From NCBI GenBank assembly GCA_963834445.1, contig CAWIBU010000009.1:1612001-1676000 (forward strand): a stretch of DNA of 64,000 nucleotides, read 5' to 3'. The stretch is from PALSA-350 sp963834445 (GTDB lineage: Bacteria > Acidobacteriota > Terriglobia > Terriglobales > Acidobacteriaceae). A model generated the notes under the pieces. It was not told the DNA's origin. It did no database searches and was given only the letters and a program-made list of their open reading frames with translations. Below are positions 9,306 through 19,700 of the stretch, one piece after another. Both the position numbers and the translations under genes were made by a program. Every line of letters begins with the position of its first letter. The stretch's first letter is position 1.

Positions 9306-10115
9306 ATGAGCACCCTCCCCCGTACGACCCCTGCATCGCCTGGCGCGAGCCCCGGTTTGCCGGCGGCCAATCCAGCCAGCGTTCCTGGCGCCATCCCAGG
9401 TAATTTGAATCCGCTGGTCTTGTTCAACCAGCAGGTCATTCGCTGCCAGCGTTGCAGCCGCCTGCGCAAATATTGTGAAGGCATTGCCACCAGCAAACGC
9501 CGCGCCTACCAGGACTGGGTTTACTGGGCTAAGCCCGTCCCCTCCTTCGGCGATGAGAGGGCTCGCGTACTGATCCTCGGCCTCGCGCCTGGCGCGCACG
9601 GCTCCAATCGCACCGGGCGGCCGTTTACCGGCGATGGTTCCGGCGACTTTCTCTATCCCGTCCTCAACGACGCTGGCTTCGCGTCGCAGCCCAATTCAAC
9701 GTCTCGCGGCGACGGCATGAAGCTGAGGGACTGCTGGATCAGCGCGGTCGTCCGCTGCGCGCCTCCCGATAACACCCCCAAGCGTTCCGAGCTGGCCAAC
9801 TGCGCTCCTTACCTCGACGAAGAAATCTCCCTGTTGCCCAACCTGCGCGTGGTGGTTTGTCTCGGCCGCATCGCCTTTGACAGCTATCTGCAGCACCTCG
9901 CGCGCACCGGGCAAAGCGAGCGCAAACCGCGTTTCAAGTTCACCCACGGGGCAGAATACGCGCTCCCCGGTGGCCGTTTTCTGGTGGCCAGCTATCATCC
10001 CTCGCTGCAGAACACCAATACCGGCAAACTGACCCGCGGAATGCTGTTCGACGTCTTTGACCGGGCCGGCGTGTTGGCTGCTGCCGCAGAAACTCCCCGA
10101 ACCCTCCGGCGATGA
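9306..10115 (+). CDS. Uracil-DNA glycosylase, family 5 (UDGb)-like
   Basis: A 269-residue DNA repair enzyme of the uracil-DNA glycosylase superfamily, expected to excise uracil or related deaminated bases. Motif 1 reads GLAPGAHGSNRTGRPFTGD, where family 5 enzymes lack the polar catalytic residue of other families. Motif 2 is SYHPSLQNTNTGKLT. Cysteines in CQRCSRLRKYC and in RCAPP/NCAPYL are placed as for the 4Fe-4S cluster of families 4 and 5. The ATG at 9306 is followed by a low-complexity Pro/Ala/Gly leader of about 35 residues. The stop codon overlaps the start of the next small gene (ATGA). Confidence 0.88.
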   Translation: MSTLPRTTPASPGASPGLPAANPASVPGAIPGNLNPLVLFNQQVIRCQRCSRLRKYCEGIATSKRRAYQDWVYWAKPVPSFGDERARVLILGLAPGAHGSNRTGRPFTGDGSGDFLYPVLNDAGFASQPNSTSRGDGMKLRDCWISAVVRCAPPDNTPKRSELANCAPYLDEEISLLPNLRVVVCLGRIAFDSYLQHLARTGQSERKPRFKFTHGAEYALPGGRFLVASYHPSLQNTNTGKLTRGMLFDVFDRAGVLAAAAETPRTLRR

Positions 10116-10270
10116 AGCCTTCCGATGCCCTGGTGATCGTGCTCGTGCTCACGCTGATCGCCATATTTCCAGCCTGGCCCTATAGCAAAAGCTGGGGCTA
10201 CTTTCCCAGCGCCGGCGTGAGCCTGATCCTGATGGTCCTGCTCATCTATCTGGTGGCGCAAACCGTCTAG
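10112..10270 (+). CDS. DUF3309 small membrane protein
   Basis: A 52-residue protein whose ATG overlaps the TGA of the glycosylase gene by four bases, so it should be translationally coupled. It consists of a hydrophobic helix (ALVIVLVLTLIAIFPA), a loop with WPYSKSWGY, and a second hydrophobic helix (LILMVLLIYLV). The WPYS-x-x-WGY-x-PS centre is the hallmark of DUF3309 as I know it. Function is unknown. It is easily missed because of its size. Confidence 0.8.
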   Translation: MKPSDALVIVLVLTLIAIFPAWPYSKSWGYFPSAGVSLILMVLLIYLVAQTV

Positions 10271-10872
10271 CGGGGCCTCCCAGCTTGTCGATGGTCTCCG
10301 ATCCTGGTGGAAAAAGGGCACAGACTCCCAATCGACAGCGCTCCAACAGGGCGGACCCGATGGCTGTTAAGAAACAGTCCCGCAGGGACGGATGAAACTA
10401 GCCCGGATGAAATTCTGGGTTGCGAATTGCGAGACGGATCAGTCCCGTAGGGACGGCTGCCGCTAGCCCAGGATGAAATCCTGGGTGGCTGTTGCAAGAC
10501 GAGAGCAGTCCCGCAGGGACGGCTGCCGGTGGGAAGGACGATAGTCCTGTGTTCCATTAGCTTCTTTTCAGGTTCCAGCGGCACTCAGGATTTCATCCTG
10601 AGGATTGGCAGCCGTCCCTGCGGGACTGCTCCCTTTTCGCGTCGAAAAACCCAGGATTTCATCCAGGATTTCATCCTGGGCTAGCGGCAGCCGTCCCTAC
10701 GGGACTTACCGGGGCTGTCCGTTGCCTCATGAGCCTCAGTCAGGGGTAACCTAAGAATGATGGCAAGAATGAGCGATAGGGCCTGACAACCCTGAAATAA
10801 TGATGAGCTAAAAGAGCTAAATGAGCTAAAAGGGTGTGACGACGTTTGTAGCCAGCTTCTTTTTAAGGTTTG
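10271..10872. repeat. Cluster of dispersed CAGTCCCGCAGGGACGG repeats
   Basis: This gene-free stretch of about 600 bases holds five copies of a palindromic motif: direct copies at 10375-10391, 10440-10461 and 10506-10527, and inverted copies at 10607-10628 and 10686-10706. Between them lie hairpins built on CCCAGGATGAAATCCTGGG and variants such as CAGGATTTCATCCTG. The inverted copies at the right end would let the whole block fold into a long imperfect cruciform. I see no coding potential; the open frames on the minus strand follow the repeats. Confidence 0.8.
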
Positions 10873-10947
10873 TGGAGCGGGAGACGGGGATCGAACCCGC
10901 AACCAACGGCTTGGGAAGCCGCTACTCTACCATTGAGCTACTCCCGC
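10873..10947 (-). tRNA. tRNA-Gly (anticodon CCC)
   Basis: On the minus strand the acceptor stem GCGGGAG pairs with CTCCCGC. A D-arm (AGCTCAATGGTAGAG), an anticodon arm with loop TTCCCAA (anticodon CCC) and a T-arm GCGGGTTCGATCCCCGT follow. The discriminator is T and the 3' CCA is encoded. It reads GGG codons. Confidence 0.95.
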
Positions 10948-10996
10948 CCGCTGCCACCCGATTATTCTACCCCCAACCCTGTATGATTTCGGGGGA

Positions 10997-12352
10997 ATGC
11001 CCGCCCTCCGCCTCCGCACAATGCTTTCTATCGTATGCGCCCTCGCAGCGGGAGCCGTACTGCGGGTGTGGTTTATCCGTGCCTTCCCGCAGATCCAGGG
11101 CGACTCCCTCCTGTACGCGGATATCGCCCGAAACTGGCTCACCCACGGCATCTATGGCCGGTCAATCGTGCAGGCGGGTTCGGTAACCGGGATTGCCCCC
11201 ACCCTGGTCCGGCTGCCCGGATACCCCGCCTTCCTCGCCCTTTGCTTCGCGCTCTTCGGCAAGCAGAACTATCAGGCCGTCCTCTACCTGCAAGCGGTGA
11301 TCGACCTGGGGACCTGCCTGCTCATTGCGGCCTTCGTTCGCCGCCTTTGCGGGCCCCGGGCCGCCATGGTGGCGCTGTGGCTCGCCGCCCTTTGCCCCTT
11401 CACGGCGAACTACGTGGCCATGCCACTCACCGAGACGCTTTCCATCTTTTGCGTCGCCCTGGGCCTGCATGCATTCGCCGTCGTGCTGGAAAGCCCCGGC
11501 TGGCGACCCATGCTGGCGCTCGCGTTTGCCTGGAGTTACTGCGCCCTGCTGCGGCCCGACGGTGTCCTGCTGCCCGCCGTTTTTCTTCCTGCGCTCGTCC
11601 TCTACGGTCGCGGCGCGCGCACGCTGCGCATTGCGCTTTTCTGCAGCCTGCTGGCGGCGGCGCCCTTCGTTGCCTGGACCCTGCGTAACTGGAGCACCTT
11701 CCACGTATTCCAGCCGCTGGCTCCGCGCTCGGCAACCGATCCCGGAGAAGCAAAGGATCCCGGCTTTCAACGCTGGAGTAAAACATGGGTGGCCGACTTC
11801 GCCTCCACCTACGAAATCTACTGGAATGTGCCCGGGGATGACATCGATCTCCACGCCCTGCCGGCGCGAGCCCTTGACTCCAACCGGCGCGAGACGCTCG
11901 CTTTGATCGAGCAATACAATGCCGGCGACGCCCTGACACCGCAAATCGACGCCGGGTTTGCCGCCCTGGCCGCGCAACGCATCCACGCCCATCTTTTTCG
12001 CTATTATGTGGCGCTGCCGCTGTTACGTCTTGCCGACATGTGGTTGCGCCCTCGCGTCGAGATGCTCAATATAGAACTACGGTGGTGGCAGTACCACTTG
12101 CATCGCGCAGAAACGCGCATCGCGTATGGCTATGGCGCGCTCAATCTGTTATATCTGCTGGCCGCCCTGGCGGGCGCGTTTTACTGGCCGCGATTTGCTA
12201 CCGCTATGGTAGCTTACTTGGTCCTGCGCAGCATCCTGCTGCTCACGCTCGAGGCGCCCGAGCCGCGCTATACCCTGGAATGTTTCCCCATCGTCATTGC
12301 TTTTGCCGCCGCTGCCCTGGCCCACCAGCGCCGCCGGGCTATCGCTGCGTGA
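10997..12352 (+). CDS. GT39/ArnT-like membrane glycosyltransferase
   Basis: A 451-residue integral membrane protein with roughly ten hydrophobic segments. The first extracytoplasmic loop reads FPQIQGDSLLYADIARNWLTHGIYG, the GD-x-x-x-Y-x-x-x-A pattern of the PMT_2/ArnT group. In these enzymes an Asp in this loop is catalytic and sugars are moved from polyprenyl-phosphate carriers to proteins or lipids. Acceptor and donor cannot be told from the sequence. The start is an ATG right after GGGGGA; a second ATG lies eight codons in. Its 3' end overlaps the convergent FG-GAP gene by 14 bases. Confidence 0.75.
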   Translation: MPALRLRTMLSIVCALAAGAVLRVWFIRAFPQIQGDSLLYADIARNWLTHGIYGRSIVQAGSVTGIAPTLVRLPGYPAFLALCFALFGKQNYQAVLYLQAVIDLGTCLLIAAFVRRLCGPRAAMVALWLAALCPFTANYVAMPLTETLSIFCVALGLHAFAVVLESPGWRPMLALAFAWSYCALLRPDGVLLPAVFLPALVLYGRGARTLRIALFCSLLAAAPFVAWTLRNWSTFHVFQPLAPRSATDPGEAKDPGFQRWSKTWVADFASTYEIYWNVPGDDIDLHALPARALDSNRRETLALIEQYNAGDALTPQIDAGFAALAAQRIHAHLFRYYVALPLLRLADMWLRPRVEMLNIELRWWQYHLHRAETRIAYGYGALNLLYLLAALAGAFYWPRFATAMVAYLVLRSILLLTLEAPEPRYTLECFPIVIAFAAAALAHQRRRAIAA

Positions 12353-14078
12353 GGCCGGTGCCGGTGCCTTCTGTGAGGGTAACGATGCGATCGATCGAGG
12401 CAGCCGGGAACGTTTCTTTACGTCCACTGGGCCAGTCAACCTCGATGCGGTCCACCTTGGTTGCGGCGCCCAGCCCAAAGTGCAGGCGCAGGTCGCTGCT
12501 CGAGAGATAGCTCGAACCGCTGCGCACCTCCTGCGCCCAGGTTCTGCCGCCGGCGGCCACCGTTACCCTGGCGCCGATGCCGTCGCGGTTGGATTGTGTG
12601 CCCACCACGCCGATCCCCATCCAATGATTTGGATTGGCCGCTTCATTCACCAGCAAAAACGGTTTCGCTCCCGAATTATTGATGGCCGCCGAGATGCGCC
12701 CGTCGTTCCAGAAATCAGCGATCGCCAGACCACGACTCGACTCAGGCTCCGTGCTTCCCGGGCCGGAGGTCGAGCTCACGTCCTTGAATTTTCCATTCCC
12801 TTGATTCCAGTAAACCAGGCGCGGCTCCCGGTAGGTGGCGCCGAGATGCGCGCTATCGACTTCGGGGTACACATGTCCGTTCGCGATCAGCAAATCGGGC
12901 CACCCATCGTTATCCATATCAAAAAACATCACACCCCAGCCCAGGTAACGCGTGTTCAACCCCAGCCCGGCATCGAATATTTTCGAGCTGTAGGTGCCAT
13001 CTCCGTTGTTCTGGTAAAGCGAAGACGTGTCGTCGGAGAAGTTGGTCTTGAAAATGTCGGGCCAGCCATCCCCGTTGTAATCCCCTACGGTCGCCCCCAT
13101 GCCCGCCTGCTCGCGGCCGTCTTCGTCAAAGGCCGCCGTGGCATCGACGGCCACGTCGGTAAACGTACCATCCTTGTTGTTGCGATAGAGAATGCTGGGG
13201 GTGCTGTCGCAGGCGACATAGATGTCCGGCCAGCCGTCGCGGTTATAGTCCAGCGTCGACACGCCGAGACAATAGTGGCCGTTGGTCTTCTCAATCCCGC
13301 TGGCCTTGCTCACGTTCTCGAAGTGGCCGCCACCCAGGTTCCGGTACAGCACATTCGGTGTGGAAGCCAGACCGCGCGGCCCGCACATCACCGGCGTTCC
13401 CTTCCAGATGCACATTTGTCCTTCCCCAGGCCGCGGTGAAGTCTTCACATCGAAGTGAACGTAGTTGGCGACCATCAGGTCCAGTTTGCCGTCACGGTCG
13501 TAGTCGACAAACGCGCAACCCGATCCCCATTCGCCTCCGCTTCCGGCAACGCCTGCCGCCGCAGACACCTCTTTGAAGGTGCCATTGCGTTCGTTGTGGT
13601 AGAGGCGATTCTTTCCGTAGTAGGTCACGTACAAGTCATCGAAACCATCATTGTCGTAGTCGCCGACACAGGCGCCCTGGCCCCAGCCGCTCGCGGTGAG
13701 ACCAGCGGCGCGGGTCACGTCGCGGAAGGTGCCATCATGATTGTTGCGGTAGAGGTGTCCGCTGGGCTGCACGGTCCTGGCCTGGCCGGTGAGGGAATCG
13801 CGCGCATCTCCGTTGACCAGGTAAATGTCGGGCCAGCCGTCGCGATCGTAGTCGATGATCGCCACCCCACTGCCGGTGGTCTCGATGATGTATTTTTTGC
13901 TGTTCGCGTCTCCATTCACGTTCTGCATGGTCAGGCCGGCGGCCCCGGCTACATCCACAAACCATGCCGGCAAGGGATGGGTTGTGGTTGCCGGATAGGG
14001 AGACGATGGCGCCCGCACCACGCTCGTGATCGCGACCAACACCGGGAGCACGACCATCCATCGCAACAAAACAGCCAT
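12339..14078 (-). CDS. CRTAC1-type FG-GAP/VCBS repeat protein with ASPIC/UnbV domain
   Basis: A 579-residue exported protein. A short hydrophobic N-terminus (LLRWMVVLPVLVAITSVV) looks like a signal sequence or anchor. It is followed by at least six FG-GAP-like blades carrying Asp-rich calcium-loop motifs such as DYDRDGWPDIYL, DYDNDGFDDLYV, DYDRDGKLDLMV, DYNRDGWPDIYV, DYNGDGWPDIF and DMDNDGWPDLLI. The C-terminus (GIGARVTVAAGG...SGSSYLSSSDLRLHFGLG...VDWPSG) is the ASPIC/UnbV domain. Such proteins form beta-propellers at the surface; the ligand is unknown. I start at the ATG at 14078; the frame is open 48 codons further but without signal-peptide character. A divergent TPR gene starts 40 bases away. 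Confidence 0.9.
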   Translation of the reverse strand: MAVLLRWMVVLPVLVAITSVVRAPSSPYPATTTHPLPAWFVDVAGAAGLTMQNVNGDANSKKYIIETTGSGVAIIDYDRDGWPDIYLVNGDARDSLTGQARTVQPSGHLYRNNHDGTFRDVTRAAGLTASGWGQGACVGDYDNDGFDDLYVTYYGKNRLYHNERNGTFKEVSAAAGVAGSGGEWGSGCAFVDYDRDGKLDLMVANYVHFDVKTSPRPGEGQMCIWKGTPVMCGPRGLASTPNVLYRNLGGGHFENVSKASGIEKTNGHYCLGVSTLDYNRDGWPDIYVACDSTPSILYRNNKDGTFTDVAVDATAAFDEDGREQAGMGATVGDYNGDGWPDIFKTNFSDDTSSLYQNNGDGTYSSKIFDAGLGLNTRYLGWGVMFFDMDNDGWPDLLIANGHVYPEVDSAHLGATYREPRLVYWNQGNGKFKDVSSTSGPGSTEPESSRGLAIADFWNDGRISAAINNSGAKPFLLVNEAANPNHWMGIGVVGTQSNRDGIGARVTVAAGGRTWAQEVRSGSSYLSSSDLRLHFGLGAATKVDRIEVDWPSGRKETFPAASIDRIVTLTEGTGTGLTQR

Positions 14079-14118
14079 CGTGCAAATGCTAGCACTGCCG
14101 TATCCTTTGCAGAGGGTC

Positions 14119-15042
14119 ATGCGAATTCCCGGGTACCTGATATCTCTGCTGCTCCTGGGCCTGTCGTGTTTCGGACAGAGCCCCACCTCGCCTGCAAAGA
14201 ACGCGAACCGCGAACAAGGCATCGCTTTTTATCGTGCCGGCAAGCTGATGGATGCGGAGCGCTCCTTCGCGGCCGCGATGGCCCAGGACCCGGCCGATCT
14301 GGAGTCGATCCAGATGCGCGGTTTGACGCTCTACCGGTTGGGACAGCCGGCCGCGGCTATTCCTTTTCTGGAACGAGTGCGGCAATACATGCCCAATGCC
14401 AACGCCGACGCGAACCATGTGTTGGGACTTTGCTACATGAACGCACGGCGTTATGACGAGGCGCGCGGAGCCTTCGCCATGCAATACGGCGTAAAGCCGG
14501 ACTCAGCCGCCGCCTACCTGCTCACCGGCAGTATGTTGATGGACGCCGACTTGCCCGAACTGGCCGCGCAGGACGCGCAGAAAGCCCTCACGCTAACGCC
14601 GGGTCTGCCGCTCGCCCACTTCCTGTTGGGCGAGGTTTCCCTGTACAAGTCCGACGTGAACCGCGCCCTCCAGGAGTTCGAACAGGAAAGGACCGTGAAT
14701 CCCGGCTATCCTGCCGTTTACGACCGCCTGGGCGACGTCTACACGAGAATGGGCCAGTATCAGCAGGCGCAGGAGGCTCTGACCAGGGCCATCTCGCTCG
14801 ACGTCTCGAGCACCGGACCGTTCATTCAAATGGGCAAGGTCTTTTTGCGCAAAAGCGATCCGGAAAGCGCGGCGATGTACCTCCGGCACGCCGAGAAGAT
14901 GGATCCCAGCAACTACATCACCCACACCCTGCTTGGACAGGCCTACCGGGCGCTGGGCAAGGAAGACGATGCCAAGCGGGAGCTCGACATCGCATCGCAG
15001 ATCCATGCCGCCGGCCAGCTCAAGCTAGAGCCAGCGCAATAG
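14119..15042 (+). CDS. Exported TPR-repeat protein
   Basis: A 307-residue protein with a signal peptide (MRIPGYLISLLLLGLSCFGQ). It is built almost entirely of tetratricopeptide repeats with typical A-x-x-x-Y and G/A spacing (for example AREQGIAFYRAGKLMDAERSF-type, HVLGLCYMNARRYDEARGAF, DRLGDVYTRMGQYQQAQEAL and HTLLGQAYRALGKEDDAKREL helical pairs). It likely acts as a protein-protein scaffold in the periplasm. The ATG at 14119 follows AGAGGG by two bases; an alternative ATG at 14086 would add a poor leader. It diverges from the FG-GAP gene, a pairing common for these families, but no partner function can be inferred. Confidence 0.82.
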   Translation: MRIPGYLISLLLLGLSCFGQSPTSPAKNANREQGIAFYRAGKLMDAERSFAAAMAQDPADLESIQMRGLTLYRLGQPAAAIPFLERVRQYMPNANADANHVLGLCYMNARRYDEARGAFAMQYGVKPDSAAAYLLTGSMLMDADLPELAAQDAQKALTLTPGLPLAHFLLGEVSLYKSDVNRALQEFEQERTVNPGYPAVYDRLGDVYTRMGQYQQAQEALTRAISLDVSSTGPFIQMGKVFLRKSDPESAAMYLRHAEKMDPSNYITHTLLGQAYRALGKEDDAKRELDIASQIHAAGQLKLEPAQ

Positions 15043-15226
15043 CAAAACGATCTGCGTAACACGCACCACCAGAGACTGTCAGCGACATCTGCTAGCTTTT
15101 ACTGACTTTCCCCGAGCCACCAAGGCGGGTGCCCCATATCTCCCAGCAAAAAGCTAGCTCTCACGCAGACTCTTTAGCCCTGGAGGCCGTTCTTCGATGC
15201 ATCGAACGAACCTGGGACCGACTCCA

Positions 15227-16516
15227 CTAGTGCACCCGAATGGCAACCAGCTTGCTTTGCAGCGGCACACCACCTACCAGCCCAACCTGGATCAAGGCCT
15301 CAAAAGGCTTTACTTCTCCCGTCGGCGAACACACCAGCTTACATAGTTCCGACACCGTGTCCTTTTGCGAAGCATACTCGACTGCGGCTTGCGTCCCCAG
15401 GGTAGTCAAGCCGCTGAACACCAGTGTTCGCTTACCCGGCTCTACCCCCGGTACGAGCGCGATTACGGCGTAATCCATGGCCAGCGGATGCTCTGGCCGC
15501 GAATACAGAGGCAGTTCTCCCGGTCGCGGGTGGTTGTTTACGAACCCAGCCGATTCAGGATTCGCCACCATCGTGAAATCAGTCAACGAAGGCAGCGCGC
15601 GCAACGAGGGATTCTCCGCCGCCGAACCGATAAAGATCAGGTTTCTTGATTTCGCTTCGTCCCACGTCACCAGCAGGCTGCGCTTCAAGATAAACGCGGC
15701 CCGGTGAGCGTCAAACAGCCGCGTCAAATCGTAAACCGCCGCCACCTCGCCAATGCCGGTGTAGTGATCAACCACCGGTTCGGACGTTGGTATCGCCCCG
15801 GCGGGAGCATAACGCAACCCGGTCTTGGAGTCACCCAGGAAGCGTGTGTTGCTGTAAATCACCACCGGTGGTTCCCCCGACAAAAATGGACTCCAGAAAA
15901 CCTCGACCGGCGATCGCTCCGCGAACGCGTTGGGCACGCCCCGGAAAAACAAAAACCCTAAAGCCACCAGGCTCAAGACCAGCAGTGCGCCCAGAATGAA
16001 ACCAATCGGCATCGACCGCCAATTGCGTGCGTCGCGAACTCTCTCCGGGTTCGGCTTCGGCTCCGCCGGCAAGGCCACCGGCTGTGGGTGGGGCGGTGAT
16101 TCGCGAAGCCTGAAAATCGGCAGATAGTGCCCCTTGGGCACCTCGACGATCAGGGGTTCCGCGCTGCCCTCGGTCGAAAAATACTCGGCCAGCTTTTGTC
16201 GCAGCAAACGAGCATGCGTTCGCACGATGCTGTCTTCGCTGCTGTTGTAACCCGGCGGTCGATGAAAAACATGGACTCCGATCTGTTGCTCCGTCGCTGC
16301 CTCGGGCGTTTCCCGCAGGGCACATTCTGCGATGTACAGAAGAATCTCCCGCAAGCGAAGCGAACTGCGGAAGTGGGTGCTGGCGATCACCCGCTCGATG
16401 AGCGCCGACCGTGGATCGGCGTTGTTGATCCCAGGGGTGTTTAACGGGTGAAACTCGTCGGGCAAATCACCTGAGGGCTTTAAAACGGAACTCGATCTGG
16501 CGCTTTTCACTGTCAA
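15227..16516 (-). CDS. Membrane-anchored winged-helix regulator
   Basis: A 429-residue protein with an N-terminal DNA-binding domain and one transmembrane segment (about 169-191, PIGFILGALLVLSLVALGFLFF), followed by a C-terminal domain that would face the periplasm. The N-terminal part (ALIERVIASTHFRSSLRLREILLYI, IGVHVFHRPPGYNSSEDSIVRTHARLLRQKL, VEVPKGHYLPIF) matches a type of one-component regulator that I know from Acidobacteriota, often beside TonB-dependent receptors. The C-terminal half has no family I recognise. The frame starts at a TTG (16516), with a GTG two codons later. It is divergent from the receptor gene, about 240 bases away, so it probably controls that promoter. Confidence 0.7.
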   Translation of the reverse strand: MTVKSARSSSVLKPSGDLPDEFHPLNTPGINNADPRSALIERVIASTHFRSSLRLREILLYIAECALRETPEAATEQQIGVHVFHRPPGYNSSEDSIVRTHARLLRQKLAEYFSTEGSAEPLIVEVPKGHYLPIFRLRESPPHPQPVALPAEPKPNPERVRDARNWRSMPIGFILGALLVLSLVALGFLFFRGVPNAFAERSPVEVFWSPFLSGEPPVVIYSNTRFLGDSKTGLRYAPAGAIPTSEPVVDHYTGIGEVAAVYDLTRLFDAHRAAFILKRSLLVTWDEAKSRNLIFIGSAAENPSLRALPSLTDFTMVANPESAGFVNNHPRPGELPLYSRPEHPLAMDYAVIALVPGVEPGKRTLVFSGLTTLGTQAAVEYASQKDTVSELCKLVCSPTGEVKPFEALIQVGLVGGVPLQSKLVAIRVH

Positions 16517-16757
16517 TTCACCGTGAACAACGTTGGCAGCTCAGTGCTGCAGAGAAGACTGTTAATTGCGCTGCTGACTGACTTTTTGGGCAGCGCGTCG
16601 TGAACCCGTACTCACTACTCGCAACTGCTTGGATGCATCCCCAACGCAAAACGATGATTCCAAGTGTTGGACGTACACAACTTGGCCCCGTAGGAACTGC
16701 TTGCCGACAGAAAGAGCAAGCCCGGCAGCAACGAACGGAATTTTGGAGAGGTTCAGT

Positions 16758-19700
16758 ATGCGCAGCAAAATGATAGGTAACGTCGGCAGAGCCCTGTGTT
16801 TGACGGTCGTCGGCTCGCTGGCTTGGTTCACCCCCGCAGGCGTCGCCCAGGCCGTTTATGGCTCGATCTTCGGCACCGTGACTGACAACACCGGCGCCGT
16901 GATCCCTAACGCGACGGTTACGGTCACCGACGTGGCGAAAGGCACATCGGTCACCACGCAATCGAGCGCTGACGGCGACTACCGGGTACAACACCTCATT
17001 CCCGACACCTATCGGGTAGACATCCAGGCCTCAGGCTTCGCCAAGAGCTCCGCCAACAACGTTGTCGTCTATGCCGATACCTCACCTAAGGTGGACCTCC
17101 AACTTTCCGTAGCCGGAGCCTCGAATACCGTCACTGTCAGCTCCGCTGCTCCCTTGCTGCAGACCGACCGTGCCGAGGTCAGCACCATTCTGAATGCACG
17201 GGCAGTAGAAAATCTGCCCAACTTCAACCGCAATTTCACGGCGTTTGAGCTGCTCACCCCCGGCACCAGCTACATCGGATGGAATGTAGGAGAAGCCAAC
17301 AACCCGCAACGCAGCCAGCAAATCGAGGTCAACGGGCAATTGCCCTTTGCCACCGGCTACGAGTTGGACGGCACCGACAACCAGGATCCCATCATCGGCG
17401 TGGCGGTCATCAACCCCGATCTTGATGCCACCTCTGAAATGAAGGTGACCTCACAGAATTACGACGCGGAGTTCGGCAAGGCGGTCGCCGGGTTGGTAAC
17501 CGCCCAGACCAAGTCGGGCAGCAACTCGTTTCACGGCTCAGCCTTCGAATACCGCCGCTCCGATGCCCAGCAGGCACGCGATCCCTTTTCAGAGTTTGCT
17601 CGCGACCCGCTGACCGGCCGCTACCTGGCTCCCAATCTTCACAACCAGTTTGGCGGCTCGGTTGGCGGTCCCATTTTGAAAGACAAGCTCTTCTTTTTCG
17701 GCGACTACCAGGGGCTGCGAGAAAAGACCGGAACGGCCACCCTCACCACGGTGCCTACCGCCCTTGCCCGCAGCAGCTGCACCACCGGCAATTGTGACTT
17801 CAGCGAGTACCTCCAAGGGGGCCAGGGGCAAATTTTCGATCCCACCACCAACCAGACCGGGCTCGCCGGGCGGACCCCGTTCGCCAACAACGTAATCCCC
17901 GCAACCAGGCTGAATGCCGCGGCTATCAACCTTCTCAAACTGCTACCGGCTCCCAACGTGGCCGGAGCAGGCATCGTCAACAACTACTCCGCATCCGGCT
18001 CGGGCATCTTCAATACCAACCAGGCCGACGCGCGTATCGACAGCCAAGTCTCGGCCAAGCTCCACGCGTTTGGCCGTTACACCTACTTTGGTTCCAATTT
18101 GTCGGGTGCACCGTTCTTCGGCGCCGCCGGTGGTCAGGGCTTCGGCAGTGGTGGATTTGCCGGAACCGACACCGCGCGCGACCAAAGCGTAGCGGCCGGT
18201 ATCGACAACGTGGTCTCCACCTCGTGGCTCACCGACGTTCGCTTTGGCTACCTGCGCATCCACGTGGATGAGAATGGCCCCAACTATAACCAGCCGCTGG
18301 GCAACACGCTGGGCATTCCCAATGCCAACGTCGGCGACCTGACACTCAATGGCGGTCTGCCCCAGTTCAACATCGACAACGCGAGCAATGGCACCAACGG
18401 CGGCGGCACTCTGGAATACGGCACCTCCGCGGCACAGTTTCTGCAAAACTCCAGTCAATATCAGATCGTCAACAACTGGTCCCACCAGGTCGGTAACCAT
18501 AACATCCGCTTCGGCGCCGATTTGCGCTATGCGTTGAACCACCTGGTCGGTCTCGACAATAATAATGTCCGTTCCGGCAATTTCCACTTTTACCAGACAC
18601 GCACAGCAGGTGTGCTCGACCCCCTTACAGGGTCAACCTCATCCGGTTTAGGGTTTGCCACGTTTATGTTGGGCGACGTATCCACCTATCAGCGCACCCA
18701 AACTCAAAACACGGATGCCCAGGAACGGCAAAAGCGCCTCTTCTTCTACGGTCAGGATCAATGGCGCGCCACCAGCAAGTTAACCGTCAACTACGGCCTC
18801 CGCTGGGAGATGTATTTTCCGGAAACAGTTACCGGCAAAGGGCAGGGCGGTTTGCTCGACCTGAATACCGGCAACATTCGCATCGCCGGTTATGGTCCCT
18901 GGGGAACGAACCTGAACGTGCAAAAGAGCTGGACCAATCTGGCGCCCAGAATCGGATTCGCCTACCAGGTGCACACCAACACAGTGGTGCGCGCCGGCTA
19001 CGGACGCGTCTACGGCCAAGGATGGTCCGGTGACACTTTTGGCGAAGTGCTGACCTTCTCTTTCCCGACACAGGTGTCCCAGAACCTGAATCCGCAGTCG
19101 AACGCCGCCGCCGTCTTCAACCTGGCGCAGGGCCCTCCGGGCTTTACCTTCGCGCCCATTCCGGCCAGCGGCAATTATCCCTTGCCAGATGGAGTCGAGG
19201 TTCCCACACGGCCACTCTATGTTCGCCTGCCCACGCTCGATGCCTGGAACCTCACCATCCAGCAGCAATTCAATTCCACCATGTCGCTACAGGTGGGCTA
19301 TGTCGGCAGCCACGGCTTCCACAACATGTTTGACTCGTCGAACCAGGCCAGCCCCAACCAGCAAACCATTGCCGGCTTCGATCAAATCAATCCGGAAACC
19401 GGCGTCACCTACACACAAAGCGAACGCCGGCCCTACTTCGACGGCACCGCCCAGCGCGAGTTGGGCGTCAACTTCGGCCACCCCTTCGGTTGGGAGCAGG
19501 ACCTGCGCTATAACGCCAATGAAGCCACCACCAGCTACCAGGCTCTGCAGGTGGTCGTGGAAAAACGCTACGCCCAGGGATTGCAGTTTCTCTCCCACTA
19601 CACCTGGTCGCGTGCTATGGCCCACGAGTCCTATTACTTCTTCATCGATCCCCGCGTCGGCTACGGCTCCAGTTACTACAACCGCCGCAACGCCTTTGTC

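Noticed and set aside
12297..13439. 380-codon open frame opposite the FG-GAP gene
   Set aside because: Its periodic Val/Ile-rich translation mirrors the Asp-rich repeats of the real gene on the other strand.
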